In this document: positions 1 through 7,704 of the stretch, in pieces
Numbering within the stretch: position 1 is the stretch's first letter
Layout of the letters: every line of letters starts with the position of its first letter
Assembly (NCBI GenBank): GCA_012840085.1
Contig: DUMB01000080.1
Location: 1-64,000, forward strand
Direction of reading: 5' to 3'
From: Clostridiaceae bacterium
GTDB lineage: Bacteria > Bacillota > Clostridia > Acetivibrionales > DUMB01
Length of the DNA stretch: 64,000 bases
Translations under genes and position numbers: made by a program
The notes under the pieces: generated by a model
The model's database searches: none
What the model was told of the DNA's origin: nothing
What the model saw: the letters and a program-made list of their open reading frames with translations, nothing else

Positions 1-272
1 GAGCAAAAGTTGTTTACGAATATCTCTATAGGCAAATCAACGATAAAGGCGTAAGGGATACAATCGACTTTTTACTAAACCGTGAAGAAGCCCATAATAC
101 TATGTTTAGAGAAGCGTTTAATAGAATCCAGGATACCGGTTCATTAAAAGATTGGGGAATTACAAAAGACTCTAAGCTGTATTTCAATCTTTCTACACCG
201 GGTGGCCAGTTCTTTAATGCTGATAACCCACAGCCAGCAAGCTTTAATAATCCAAATCAAAGTAATCACTAA
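1..272 (+). CDS. Manganese catalase (CotJC-like), C-terminal part
   Basis: This open frame enters from the left edge (codons in phase with base 3) and ends at TAA 270-272, giving 89 residues. It is the C-terminal part of a di-manganese catalase of the type also found as spore coat protein CotJC, which breaks down hydrogen peroxide. The stretch with NREEAHN carries the conserved Glu and His that help bind the metal pair, and KLYFNLSTPG is a typical end of the four-helix core. A short Asn/Pro/Gln-rich tail follows. It is too short for the ORF track. A rho-independent terminator lies 30 bases downstream. The start and N-terminal metal ligands are outside the window. Family assignment is by recognition of these motifs. 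Confidence 0.85.
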   Translation, partial: AKVVYEYLYRQINDKGVRDTIDFLLNREEAHNTMFREAFNRIQDTGSLKDWGITKDSKLYFNLSTPGGQFFNADNPQPASFNNPNQSNH

Positions 273-301
273 ATGTAAGACTTTACAGATAAATGAGGAA
301 G

Positions 302-328
302 GCTCGTGACCCAAACGAGTCTTTTTTT
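302..328 (+). terminator. Rho-independent terminator of the catalase gene
   Basis: GGCTCGT pairs with ACGAGTC over 7 bp (one G-U) around a 7-base loop, followed by a run of seven T. It lies just after the catalase stop codon. Confidence 0.75.
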
Positions 329-355
329 GTCTAATAGCTTGCCACTCCCAGATAA

Positions 356-394
356 AACAAAAAACCCTTGGAACACAGTGTTCTCAAGGGTTTT
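356..394 (-). terminator. Terminator of tRNA-Lys
   Basis: Reading the minus strand, AAAACCCTTG pairs with CAAGGGTTTT and the inner GAACAC/GTGTTC extends the stem. The stem runs into a T-rich tail on the left (seen as aaaacaaaaaa on the plus strand). It lies 5 bases beyond the tRNA CCA end. Confidence 0.8.
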
Positions 395-398
395 CACT

Positions 399-474
399 TG
401 GTGAGCCATCGGCGACTCGAACGCCGGACACCTTGATTAAAAGTCAAGTGCTCTGCCTGCTGAGCTAATGGCTC
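399..474 (-). tRNA. tRNA-Lys (anticodon UUU)
   Basis: The reverse complement gives a 76-nt cloverleaf. The acceptor arms GAGCCAT and ATGGCTC pair fully, the D arm contains AGCTCAGC, the anticodon loop CTTTTAA is closed by CTTGA/TCAAG, and the T loop is GTTCGAGTC. The anticodon TTT reads lysine codons AAA/AAG. The 3' CCA is encoded (tgg at 399-401). The track ORF 394-672 overlaps this gene and is a shadow. Confidence 0.97.
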
Positions 475-679
475 ATAACTTTTAAGCATTTCGCCTTTTT
501 GTCTCACAGGAATATATAATACATTAGAAAACATAACTTTGTCAACCAAGGAATTAAAAAAATTTTTTCCATGGCATAAAAACAGCATTTTTAATAAAGT
601 TTTTAACAAAATTTTTAGATAAATAGCCAAAATAAAATCCGCTACACATAAAGCGTAACGGATTCCATTCATTTATTAG

Positions 680-889
680 TTAGCCTTCCTTCTTTTCAAA
701 GAATTCATTCAGCTCTCTGACAAGCTTATCAGCATCAAGTCCATGTATAGCACATGCATCTTCTATGCTTTCTCCTGATGAAGAAGGACATCCAAGACAG
801 TGTAGTCCATTGTTCAAGAAAATCGGTACTGTACCTCTATCCATCCTTAAAACATCAGCAATAATCATATCGCGTGTAACTTTTGGCAT
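680..889 (-). CDS. DUF1858 protein (redox-disulfide-type small protein)
   Basis: This is a 69-residue protein of the DUF1858 family, small domains also found next to hybrid-cluster and Fe-S proteins. The pattern TVPIFLNNGLHCLGC, with a CxxC-type pair, is typical. The function of the family is not firmly known; a redox or metal role is inferred from the cysteines. I start at MPKV (ATG 887-889) because a GGAGGGGAATT ribosome site sits directly upstream; the longer track start translates that site. No operon partner is evident, since the neighbouring fumarase gene lies 300 bases away with its own leader. Confidence 0.75.
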   Translation of the reverse strand: MPKVTRDMIIADVLRMDRGTVPIFLNNGLHCLGCPSSSGESIEDACAIHGLDADKLVRELNEFFEKKEG

Positions 890-1191
890 AAATTCCCCTC
901 CTCTTATTCTCAGGACGCATTTACTTTTGTAAACGTCCATTTGCTACGCCATTATAATTTAGAAATCTGCCTCGGGTACAGGTCATTAATTATCGCAGTT
1001 TTCTGTAACTAATGCCATATACCAAAGTTTTTTCACATTATTTGCTTTCTTTATTATAATATATTCCTTTTATAAAATATACCCCTGAAAACGTATTTTA
1101 AAACTAACATCATTAGCCTAATTTAATAGTTTTACTCGAAAGCTCCGCTTGATTAATATTTTCCAATAATCCTCCATTTAATAAATTGCAA
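890..1191. other. AT-rich spacer
   Basis: About 300 bases between the DUF1858 start and the end of the fumarase beta gene. I see the DUF1858 ribosome site and AT-rich sequence with possible -10 elements, but no gene, clear terminator or structured RNA. Confidence 0.5.
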
Positions 1192-1746
1192 TCAAATCTT
1201 GTATTTTGCTTTTCCAATTTCGTAAAGATTTTTGCCAGAACTGTCGATTATAACAATAGCAGGAAAATCTTTCACAGTAAGCTTTCTAAGAGCCTCAGGG
1301 CCTAGCTCCGGAAAAGCAATTATTTCCTCTGAAACAATACTTTTTGCAATCAATGCACCTGCTCCGCCAGTCGCTCCGAAATATACAGCCCCGTACTTAA
1401 TCATTGCATTTATTACATCAGCATTTCGGGCTCCCTTGCCAATCATACCTGTAAGCCCAATTTCAATTAGTTTTGGAGCATATGCATCCATTCTCCCGCT
1501 TGTAGTCGGCCCTGCCGAACCAATTATTTCTCCTGGCTTTGCAGGGCATGGCCCAACATAATATATTACCTGGCCTTCTATATCAAATGGAAGCCTTTCA
1601 CCATTTTCCAACAGCTCTGTCATGCGCTTGTGTGCTGCGTCCCTTGCAGCATATACAATTCCGTTTATGCTCACTATATCGCCGGCTTTAAGTTCCTTTG
1701 CCATTTCTCTGGTTATCGGAGTATTGACCTTTATTACATTGCTCAT
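1192..1746 (-). CDS. Fumarate hydratase class I, beta subunit
   Basis: This 184-residue protein is the beta (C-terminal) half of a two-subunit, oxygen-sensitive 4Fe-4S class I fumarase/tartrate dehydratase. It interconverts fumarate and malate in the cytoplasm. The family motif GPTTSGRMD and the glycine-rich FGATGGAGALIA are clear. I start at ATG 1744-1746 because GGAGGTTCAC precedes it; the track start 12 bases upstream overlaps this ribosome site. It follows the alpha-subunit gene after 13 bases, so the two are surely co-transcribed. The beta half is expected to supply substrate-binding residues while the cluster sits in alpha. A closely related L-tartrate dehydratase activity cannot be excluded from sequence alone. 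Confidence 0.9.
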   Translation of the reverse strand: MSNVIKVNTPITREMAKELKAGDIVSINGIVYAARDAAHKRMTELLENGERLPFDIEGQVIYYVGPCPAKPGEIIGSAGPTTSGRMDAYAPKLIEIGLTGMIGKGARNADVINAMIKYGAVYFGATGGAGALIAKSIVSEEIIAFPELGPEALRKLTVKDFPAIVIIDSSGKNLYEIGKAKYKI

Positions 1747-1759
1747 GTGAACCTCCATA

Positions 1760-2602
1760 TTAAATTACTATTTCTGCATGCCTGGTTACATGGCAGCCTA
1801 TATTGACCGCGACAGGCAATCCTGCAATATGTGTCGGGAATACCTCCACATTAACTGCAAGAGCTGTTATACGCCCACCCAGACCCGCAGGACCTATACC
1901 AAGTTTATTAATACTGTTCAGCAGTTCCTCTTCAAGCTTGCTTATATAATCTAAACTGTTCCTTTCTCCTACCGGCCTCAACAGAGCCGTTTTTGCCAGA
2001 AGCGCCGCCTTCTCCATTGTTCCGCCAATTCCTACTCCGACAATAATAGGTGGACATGGATTTGGTCCGGCACTTTCAACTGTTTCTATTACAAATTTTT
2101 TTACTCCTTCAACGCCGTCAGACGGTTTAAGCATCTTAACGGAACTCATATTTTCACTTCCGAAACCTTTTGGCGCAACGGTTATTTTCAGCGAATCGCC
2201 TTCTACAATATTGTAATGAATAATTGCCGGGCTGTTATCTCCGCTGTTTACCCTGTTTAAAGGATCAATAACAACTGATTTGCGCAGATAGCCTTTCTTA
2301 TAGCCTCTTCTTACTCCCTCATTTATTGCTTCTGTAAGTCCCCCGCCTTTTATACAAACATCCTGGCCTATATCAATAAATACCACAGCCATTCCGGTGT
2401 CCTGGCAGACAGGAAGGCTCTGTGCTCTTGCTATTTCGGCATTATCCACAATTTGCTTCATTACATTTTTGCCAATCTCTGATTCTTCATTTTCATAAGC
2501 ACATTTCAATGCTTTCATAAGGTCGCTGCTAAGGTAGTAATTTGAGTCAATACAAAGCTTTTCAACCGCCTCAGTCACTTTTTCAGCACTTATCTCCCTC
2601 AT
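1760..2602 (-). CDS. Fumarate hydratase class I, alpha subunit
   Basis: This 280-residue alpha subunit of the class I Fe-S fumarase holds the catalytic 4Fe-4S cluster. Candidate cluster cysteines lie in PVCQDTG, in SAGPNPCPP and near the end in NIGCHVTRH, the usual three positions. GVGIGGTMEKAALLAK is also a family hallmark. The start is ATG 2600-2602, preceded by GGAGGA; the track start (GTG, 12 bases upstream) lies over the ribosome site. It is first in a two-gene operon with the beta subunit. The 263-base leader upstream is AT-rich and shows no riboswitch that I recognise. Confidence 0.92.
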   Translation of the reverse strand: MREISAEKVTEAVEKLCIDSNYYLSSDLMKALKCAYENEESEIGKNVMKQIVDNAEIARAQSLPVCQDTGMAVVFIDIGQDVCIKGGGLTEAINEGVRRGYKKGYLRKSVVIDPLNRVNSGDNSPAIIHYNIVEGDSLKITVAPKGFGSENMSSVKMLKPSDGVEGVKKFVIETVESAGPNPCPPIIVGVGIGGTMEKAALLAKTALLRPVGERNSLDYISKLEEELLNSINKLGIGPAGLGGRITALAVNVEVFPTHIAGLPVAVNIGCHVTRHAEIVI

Positions 2603-2865
2603 AAAATCCTCCACTTAATAGCAATTTACATTACTGCACAATTACCAAATAATCATAAATATATAAAAAATCCATACATTTTTTATCACTGCACATCATA
2701 TATTGCTTTATACCTGACACAAAAATTTTATTATAAAGCATTTCAAAAAGCAACATGAGCTTAATTAGGGGATTATCATTAAAAAATTAACAATCCTTTA
2801 ACAGACAAGATTGAAACAATTTGATATAATAACAGTGTAAGTTTACAAAGGAGGTCGTATTACAT

Positions 2866-3252
2866 TTGGGCCAATATAAAAATATTCTTGTATGTGTAAC
2901 ACAGCAAAAAACCTGCGAAAGATTAATTAGAAAAGCTGCAGATATTGGTGGTGAGACACATGCAAACTTATTCGTAATTCATGTTGCAAAGAACGAATGG
3001 AATTTTCTTGATAATAAAAAAGAAGGTGAAGCGCTGGAATACTTGTTTAATATATCAAAATCAGTAGGAGCCAACTTATCCGTATTAAAATCGGACGAAA
3101 TTGCCAAGACAATTTCTAATTTTGCAAAGGACAATAACATTGATTGTATAATTATGGGAGAATCTCCTGACGACCACAAGGAAAACAATTTTTATAATGA
3201 ACTGAAAGCATTGCTGAATGATGTCGAAATAAAAGTGATACCAAACAACTAA
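2866..3252 (+). CDS. Universal stress protein (UspA-like) domain protein
   Basis: This 128-residue single-domain protein has the Usp/KdpD alpha/beta fold pattern: KNILVCVT at the N-terminus, FVIHVAKN after the second strand, and IDCIIMGESPDD near the usual nucleotide-loop position. The canonical ATP-binding G-2x-G-9x-G-S/T motif is not obvious, so it may not bind ATP. It starts with TTG at 2866, after AGGAGG spaced 11 bases. A TATAAT at 2825-2830 may be its -10 box, although I find no convincing -35. It is a single-gene unit ending in a hairpin. Its role is unknown beyond the likely stress-related family. Confidence 0.7.
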   Translation: MGQYKNILVCVTQQKTCERLIRKAADIGGETHANLFVIHVAKNEWNFLDNKKEGEALEYLFNISKSVGANLSVLKSDEIAKTISNFAKDNNIDCIIMGESPDDHKENNFYNELKALLNDVEIKVIPNN

Positions 3253-3291
3253 ATCCGACAGTAAATACGATTTATTTTATCCATAAATTAG

Positions 3292-3339
3292 TAGTCACTA
3301 AGGCACTTTACCCTCAAAAAAAATAGGTCTTGATGACTA
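3292..3339 (+). terminator. Likely terminator after the Usp gene
   Basis: TAGTCA-ct-AAG pairs with CTT-ga-TGACTA, followed by TTTTATC. The loop is long, so this is only moderately convincing. Confidence 0.45.
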
Positions 3340-3355
3340 TTTTATCGCCAAAAGC

Positions 3356-3384
3356 TTGACTTCATGCTACTTTCAGTATAAAAT
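3356..3384 (+). promoter_or_regulatory. Sigma-A promoter of the HU gene
   Basis: TTGACT (3356-3361) and TAAAAT (3379-3384) are separated by 17 bases, about 30 bases upstream of the HU start codon. Confidence 0.7.
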
Positions 3385-3416
3385 AATGTCGAATTCCAAA
3401 ATTAGGAGGTTTGTAT

Positions 3417-3695
3417 ATGAATAAAACTGATTTAATTAATTCGATTGCTTCCAAATCTGGTTTGAACAAGAAAAACAGTGAAGCTGCTCTCAACGCTTTT
3501 ATAGCATCCGTTGAAGAAGCTCTTCAGGCTGGAGACAAAGTTGTTCTTGTTGGTTTCGGTACTTTCGAAGTAAGACAAAGAGCTGAAAGAAAAGGCAGAA
3601 ATCCTCAAACTAAACAAGAAATCACCATCCCGGCTTCATATGCACCAGTATTCAAAGCAGGTAAAGGTTTAAAAGATAAAGTTAACAAGAAATAA
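3417..3695 (+). CDS. hup: HU-family nucleoid DNA-binding protein
   Basis: This 92-residue protein is a full-length HU protein, which binds and bends DNA as a dimer in the nucleoid. It begins MNKTDLINSIASKSGL and contains the DNA-clamping arm signature GFGTFEVRQRAERKGRNPQT, with the conserved proline at the tip of the beta arm. The start ATG 3417 follows GGAGGTTTGTAT; the upstream TTG used in the track would be too close to that site. It is a single-gene unit with a good promoter and a strong downstream hairpin. Assignment is secure; the split between HU and HBsu-type naming is only nomenclature. Confidence 0.95.
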   Translation: MNKTDLINSIASKSGLNKKNSEAALNAFIASVEEALQAGDKVVLVGFGTFEVRQRAERKGRNPQTKQEITIPASYAPVFKAGKGLKDKVNKK

Positions 3696-3708
3696 ATCAA
3701 AAATGTCA

Positions 3709-3743
3709 AAATATAAAGCCCTAGTTTTTAGGGCTTTATATTT
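3709..3743 (+). terminator. Terminator after hup
   Basis: AAATATAAAGCCCTA and TAGGGCTTTATATTT form a long perfect stem with a short loop, ending in TTTTG. The symmetric A/T flanks mean it may also stop transcripts from the minus strand. Confidence 0.9.
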
Positions 3744-3863
3744 TGCTTATTATTATTTTATTTATTAATTATTTTAATTATTAACTTGCTTATTATGACC
3801 TATCTTTCTTCTTAATTATCTATTAATCCGTAACACTTTTATCAAACTTTTCAATTGACTTTT

Positions 3864-4685
3864 TCATTCAACATTCTTTATTCCCATTATTCTTAACCTG
3901 TCAGATACCATAGCAATAAACTGGGAATTAGTGGGCTTACCCCGTCTGAAACTCATCTGACAGCCGTACACTTCCTCTAATCCTTGTGGATTTCCTCTAT
4001 TCCACGCACATTCAATAGCATTCCTTATTGCGCGTTCCACCTTCTGAGGTGTCGTACTGAACTTTTCGGCTACTGCCGGATAGATTACTTTAGTAACAGA
4101 ATTCCTGGCCTTTCCTGAGTCCTTTAGTGACAGTTTTACTGCTTCTTTCAGATACTTGTATCCTGTCATGTGCGGAGATATACCCAGTGTTTTTAGAAGT
4201 TTAGCTATATCTATCTCAAGTTTCTTGGCAACAGTCATCTGTTCATTGTTATCTTGAGAAAAACCTTCACTGACAATGCCGCTGTAGACAGGAAATATCT
4301 TTCTCTTCTCACTATAAATTTGCCGTATCCTTGAAATCAACACATTCAGGTCAAAAGGTTTTACAATATAGTAATCTGCACCAAGTGATATGGTTTTTTG
4401 TATCAAGCCATCCTGATTTAAAGCTGAGAGAACAATAAATATTGGTTTTGGTTTTAGTTGCATTTCAGATACATTTTCCAGTACGCCTATTCCATCCAGA
4501 TTGGGCATAATTATATCAAGTATTACTACGTCAGGTGTAAAAGCTTTTATCATTTCAATGGCTTGAAGGCCATCAAGTGCAACTCCCACAACCTTTATGT
4601 CCTTTTGCTGATTCATATATTCATGCATCAAATTTCCAAACTCAACGTTGTCATCTACTATCAATACAGAGATCATATCCGTCAT
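3864..4685 (-). CDS. spo0A: Sporulation master regulator Spo0A
   Basis: This 273-residue response regulator is full-length Spo0A, which commits endospore formers to sporulation when phosphorylated by the phosphorelay or orphan kinases. The receiver domain (about 1-125) has the acidic pair DD at 11-12, the phospho-acceptor D57 in VVILDIIMP, and the conserved K in YIVKPFD. The C-terminal Spo0A DNA-binding domain (about 150-273) includes SLKDSGKARNSVTKVIYPAVAEKF and the helix SQFIAMVSDRLRI. A GGGAGATG site precedes the start. Unusually, the commonly seen partner spoIVB is not upstream; aroC is the next gene there. A perfect palindrome ATTACTT-GA-AAGTAAT lies about 35 bases upstream of the start and might be an operator. 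Confidence 0.98.
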   Translation of the reverse strand: MTDMISVLIVDDNVEFGNLMHEYMNQQKDIKVVGVALDGLQAIEMIKAFTPDVVILDIIMPNLDGIGVLENVSEMQLKPKPIFIVLSALNQDGLIQKTISLGADYYIVKPFDLNVLISRIRQIYSEKRKIFPVYSGIVSEGFSQDNNEQMTVAKKLEIDIAKLLKTLGISPHMTGYKYLKEAVKLSLKDSGKARNSVTKVIYPAVAEKFSTTPQKVERAIRNAIECAWNRGNPQGLEEVYGCQMSFRRGKPTNSQFIAMVSDRLRIMGIKNVE

Positions 4686-5121
4686 TACAAACTTACATCT
4701 CCCATTATAATAATAGGGTTGATTACTTGAAAGTAATTGTCAAAACAAAAAAATAATATTAATCTACTATTTTAGTTTTATTTATCAATATTTTAGTTTA
4801 TTAAACGTTCAAAGTAACATGAAATTAGCCTATCATAGCCCAAGTTACCAAATAAAGCTTTAGTAATATTATTCTATAAAAAAATACACAAATCCTTTTT
4901 TATATACGTTTTCATATATATTATTTTACCAAAAATAATATAATGTTCAATTGCTGCCTTCATTTATAAAGATTTCTTGAAATACACTGCGAACCCATAA
5001 AAAAAGGATATATTTTACACATAAACAGGGACAGTCTCCTGGACACGAAGTAGCACTTCCTGCCTAAAACTGTCCCCTTATGTTCCTGTTAATAAATCAT
5101 TGGTGACATTCCCCTAAGTAT
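4686..5121. other. AT-rich spacer between spo0A and aroC
   Basis: This 436-base gap contains the spo0A leader with the ATTACTTGAAAGTAAT palindrome near 4722, long AT-rich sequence with no coding signal, and a GGGACAG-type palindromic repeat at its aroC end (listed separately). Confidence 0.5.
5024..5090. repeat. Imperfect palindromic repeat of the GGGACAG type
   Basis: Outer AACAG/CTGTT and inner GGGACAGT (5028-5035)/ACTGTCCC (5069-5076) form an inverted repeat. Its GGGACA...TGTCCC arms resemble the larger palindrome at 25704-25761 and the hairpin at 35291-35323. There is no T-run, so it is unlikely to be a simple terminator. Confidence 0.55.
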
Positions 5122-6300
5122 TTATAGCCTATCCCACTTATCAGATATATTTGCAAGTGCGCGATATCCCTTAGCCATAAAGAGAGCATCTACTATAGCA
5201 ATTCTTACCATAGCCTCACATACGGGATAAATTCTTGGCAAGAGAGTCGGATCTCTGCGGGTTATTGGCTCAAGCACAACATTTTCAATTTTTTCCATAT
5301 CAACTGTTTCCTGAGGAACAGATACTGTAGGTGTAGCTTTTACAGCCACTCTTATTCTTATATCCTCCCCGTTTGAAATGCCTCCCAGCATTCCACCTGC
5401 TTTGTTGGTCCTAAACCTTACTCTTCCTGTGGATTCATCCAGGTATGGCCTGTCGTTGGATTCAGAACCTCTCATTCTGGCATGCTCAAATCCATCCCCA
5501 AACTCCAATCCTTTTATTGCTCCTATTGACATCAATCCATGGGCAATGGTAGCGCTTAATTTATCGAACACCGGCTCACCAAGTCCCGCCGGAACACCTC
5601 TGGCAATAATTTCTACAACGCCCCCGCAGGTATCGCCTTCTTCCTTTACTTTCAAAATGTCTTCTATCATTTCGCGGGCTTTTTCAAGATCGGGGCAGTT
5701 TAATTCATTTTTTCTGTAGTTAGCTTTCGCCATCTCATAAGTTATCGGACCGGCTTTTATACCGTTTGATTCTGTTACGAAACCAATAACATCGATTCCC
5801 AGGGGATCCAATATAGCTTTTGCAACAGCTCCTGCGGCAACCCTGGCAGCAGTTTCTCTTCCCGAAGCACGCCCTGCTCCTACCCAGTCGGCATACTCTC
5901 CGTATTTTTTAAAGAATGTATATTCTGCATGTCCTGGCCTTACTATATCTTTATAACTTCTGTACTGTTCAATGTGTATATCTTCTATATCCACGTTAGG
6001 TATGACCATTCCTACAGGAGCGCCTGTAGTCAAATCACCTTCCATTACTCCTGAAAAAATATACACTCTGTCTATCTCTTTTCTCGGGGAGTCCAGCTCT
6101 GACTGACCGGGCTTGCGTTTATCAAGTTCCTGCTGTATCATATCCGCAGTTAATTTTATTCCTGGCGGAACTCCGTCAACTATTGTTATTAGTCCTCCGT
6201 ACAGTTCTTTTGGTATATTGAGATGCTTGCGAAAGCCTCCTGCATATGATTCACCACAGGTAGTAACCCTGAACATTCTTCCAAAAGTGTTTCCCATCAT
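5122..6300 (-). CDS. aroC: Chorismate synthase
   Basis: This 392-residue enzyme makes chorismate from 5-enolpyruvylshikimate-3-phosphate using reduced FMN, the last shared step of aromatic amino acid synthesis. RPGHAEYTFFKKYGEYADWVGAGRASGRETA carries the second conserved histidine and the classic phosphate/FMN-binding region; the C-terminal RRDPTLLPRIYPVCEAMVRI is also typical. Odd point: the N-terminal GESHG signature reads GESYAGG, so the usually invariant histidine that protonates flavin is tyrosine (codon TAT). The start overlaps the aroA stop as ATGA with GGAG upstream, so the two are translationally coupled. An alternative start is the second ATG. Confidence 0.93.
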   Translation of the reverse strand: MMGNTFGRMFRVTTCGESYAGGFRKHLNIPKELYGGLITIVDGVPPGIKLTADMIQQELDKRKPGQSELDSPRKEIDRVYIFSGVMEGDLTTGAPVGMVIPNVDIEDIHIEQYRSYKDIVRPGHAEYTFFKKYGEYADWVGAGRASGRETAARVAAGAVAKAILDPLGIDVIGFVTESNGIKAGPITYEMAKANYRKNELNCPDLEKAREMIEDILKVKEEGDTCGGVVEIIARGVPAGLGEPVFDKLSATIAHGLMSIGAIKGLEFGDGFEHARMRGSESNDRPYLDESTGRVRFRTNKAGGMLGGISNGEDIRIRVAVKATPTVSVPQETVDMEKIENVVLEPITRRDPTLLPRIYPVCEAMVRIAIVDALFMAKGYRALANISDKWDRL

Positions 6301-7580
6301 CTTTCATCATCTCCTTTTAAATATATTTTTCCACCGCATTGATATATTAAATCCACAAATTCCGGGAATGTAACGTTTACTGCCTCTGCAGTATCAATAG
6401 TCGTCTCGCCTTCAGCATTTAGTCCGGCTATCGCAAGAGCCATAACAACCCTATGGTCGTAATGCCCACTGACGTGGCAGCCCTTTAGCTTGCTCTGCTT
6501 TATAACCAGGCCGTCAGGCAGTTCTTCAATGCATGCCCCCATCTTTTTCAGTTCCTGACACATTGTATGTATCCTGTCTGTCTCCTTGAGTCTTGCCTGA
6601 GGTACATTTACCAACCTTGTTTCCCCTTCTGCAAAGCATCCTGCTACAGCAATGGCCGGAAGTGCATCGGGTATGGAATTCATATCAATCTCCATACCTT
6701 TCAGCTTATCTCCTTTTATCACTATTGAGTCATTTTGTATTGATACCTTTGCCCCCATGTTTTCAAGAATGTCAAAGACTTTCTTGTCACCTTGCGGGTC
6801 TGACATATCGAGATTTTCCAGGATAAATTCCTCGCCTGATATGGCTGCAAGTACAGCAAAAAATGTGGCAGAAGAAAAATCAGCGGGAATGACAATACTG
6901 AAAGGATTGTATTTTTGTCCCCCCGATATGTGAAATGATTTGAAGTTGTTATTGAAATATTTAATATTTTGCTTATCAAGCCACCACAATGTCATCTCGA
7001 CATAGGGAACTTCATTCAGCCTGACTATGTTAATTTCTGAATCATTTGCTACAAGAGGCAGGCTCAAGAGTAATGCTGAAAGATATTGAGACGTAACACT
7101 GTCCAAATCTGTCCGACCACCGTTAACCGGCCCTTTCACAACTACTGGAGCCGCACCGTTGTTGCGGGTCGAAAATACGTGGGCACCAAGATTGTTCAAT
7201 GCATCTATGAGCGAGCCAAGAGGCCTTTTTCTTATCTGGTGGTCACCTGTAAAAACAGTGTAGCCATGGCCTAGAGCCGCACATGCAACACCAAATCTCA
7301 GGGTCGTCCCTGAGTTCCCTACATTTACTACATCTTCAGGAGTTTTTATATTTCCTCCTGTTCCTGTTACAATAAACCTGTCAGTTTCCACGCAGATATT
7401 TGCCCCTAATGCCCTGCATGCCTCCACGGCAGATAATGTGTCAGATGATGACAGGGGTCTGATAATTTCTGACTGTCCATCAGCCAAACTGGCAATGAAT
7501 AATGCTCTGATTGTATGCGATTTAGAGCCCGGGATAACAACTCTTCCCCGGGGTTTTGATTTGTTCACTTTTAAAACCAT
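6297..7580 (-). CDS. aroA: 3-phosphoshikimate 1-carboxyvinyltransferase (EPSP synthase)
   Basis: This 427-residue enzyme transfers enolpyruvyl from PEP to shikimate-3-phosphate. The PGSKSHTIRALFIASL segment holds the substrate-binding Lys-Ser pair, NSGTTLRF is the family motif near the PEP site, and RKRPLGSLIDALNNLGA contains the conserved arginines; LKETDRIHTMCQELKKMG is the C-terminal signature. The full length matches the family. It is directly upstream of aroC with a 4-base overlap, so both final steps of chorismate synthesis are made together. The NSGTTLRF site differs from the standard NAGTAMRP, as seen in divergent (class II-like) EPSP synthases; whether this changes glyphosate response cannot be told here. 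Confidence 0.93.
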   Translation of the reverse strand: MVLKVNKSKPRGRVVIPGSKSHTIRALFIASLADGQSEIIRPLSSSDTLSAVEACRALGANICVETDRFIVTGTGGNIKTPEDVVNVGNSGTTLRFGVACAALGHGYTVFTGDHQIRKRPLGSLIDALNNLGAHVFSTRNNGAAPVVVKGPVNGGRTDLDSVTSQYLSALLLSLPLVANDSEINIVRLNEVPYVEMTLWWLDKQNIKYFNNNFKSFHISGGQKYNPFSIVIPADFSSATFFAVLAAISGEEFILENLDMSDPQGDKKVFDILENMGAKVSIQNDSIVIKGDKLKGMEIDMNSIPDALPAIAVAGCFAEGETRLVNVPQARLKETDRIHTMCQELKKMGACIEELPDGLVIKQSKLKGCHVSGHYDHRVVMALAIAGLNAEGETTIDTAEAVNVTFPEFVDLIYQCGGKIYLKGDDER

Positions 7581-7704
7581 TTTGACCTACCTTCCTACCA
7601 TGCTACATTACAATATTTTTAATATGATATAATAATAGTTACCACATTTCAAGCCCTTCTTACAATTTAATTTTTAATTCAACTGTGCTGGTATGGCAAA
7701 AACC

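Noticed and set aside
1232-1561. Plus-strand ORF over the fumarase gene
   Set aside because: It is the antisense shadow of the fumarase beta-subunit gene; low complexity and no ribosome site.
3356-3361. Heat-shock or sigma-H control of hup
   Set aside because: The promoter is a standard sigma-A type, and no CIRCE or sigma-H elements are visible.
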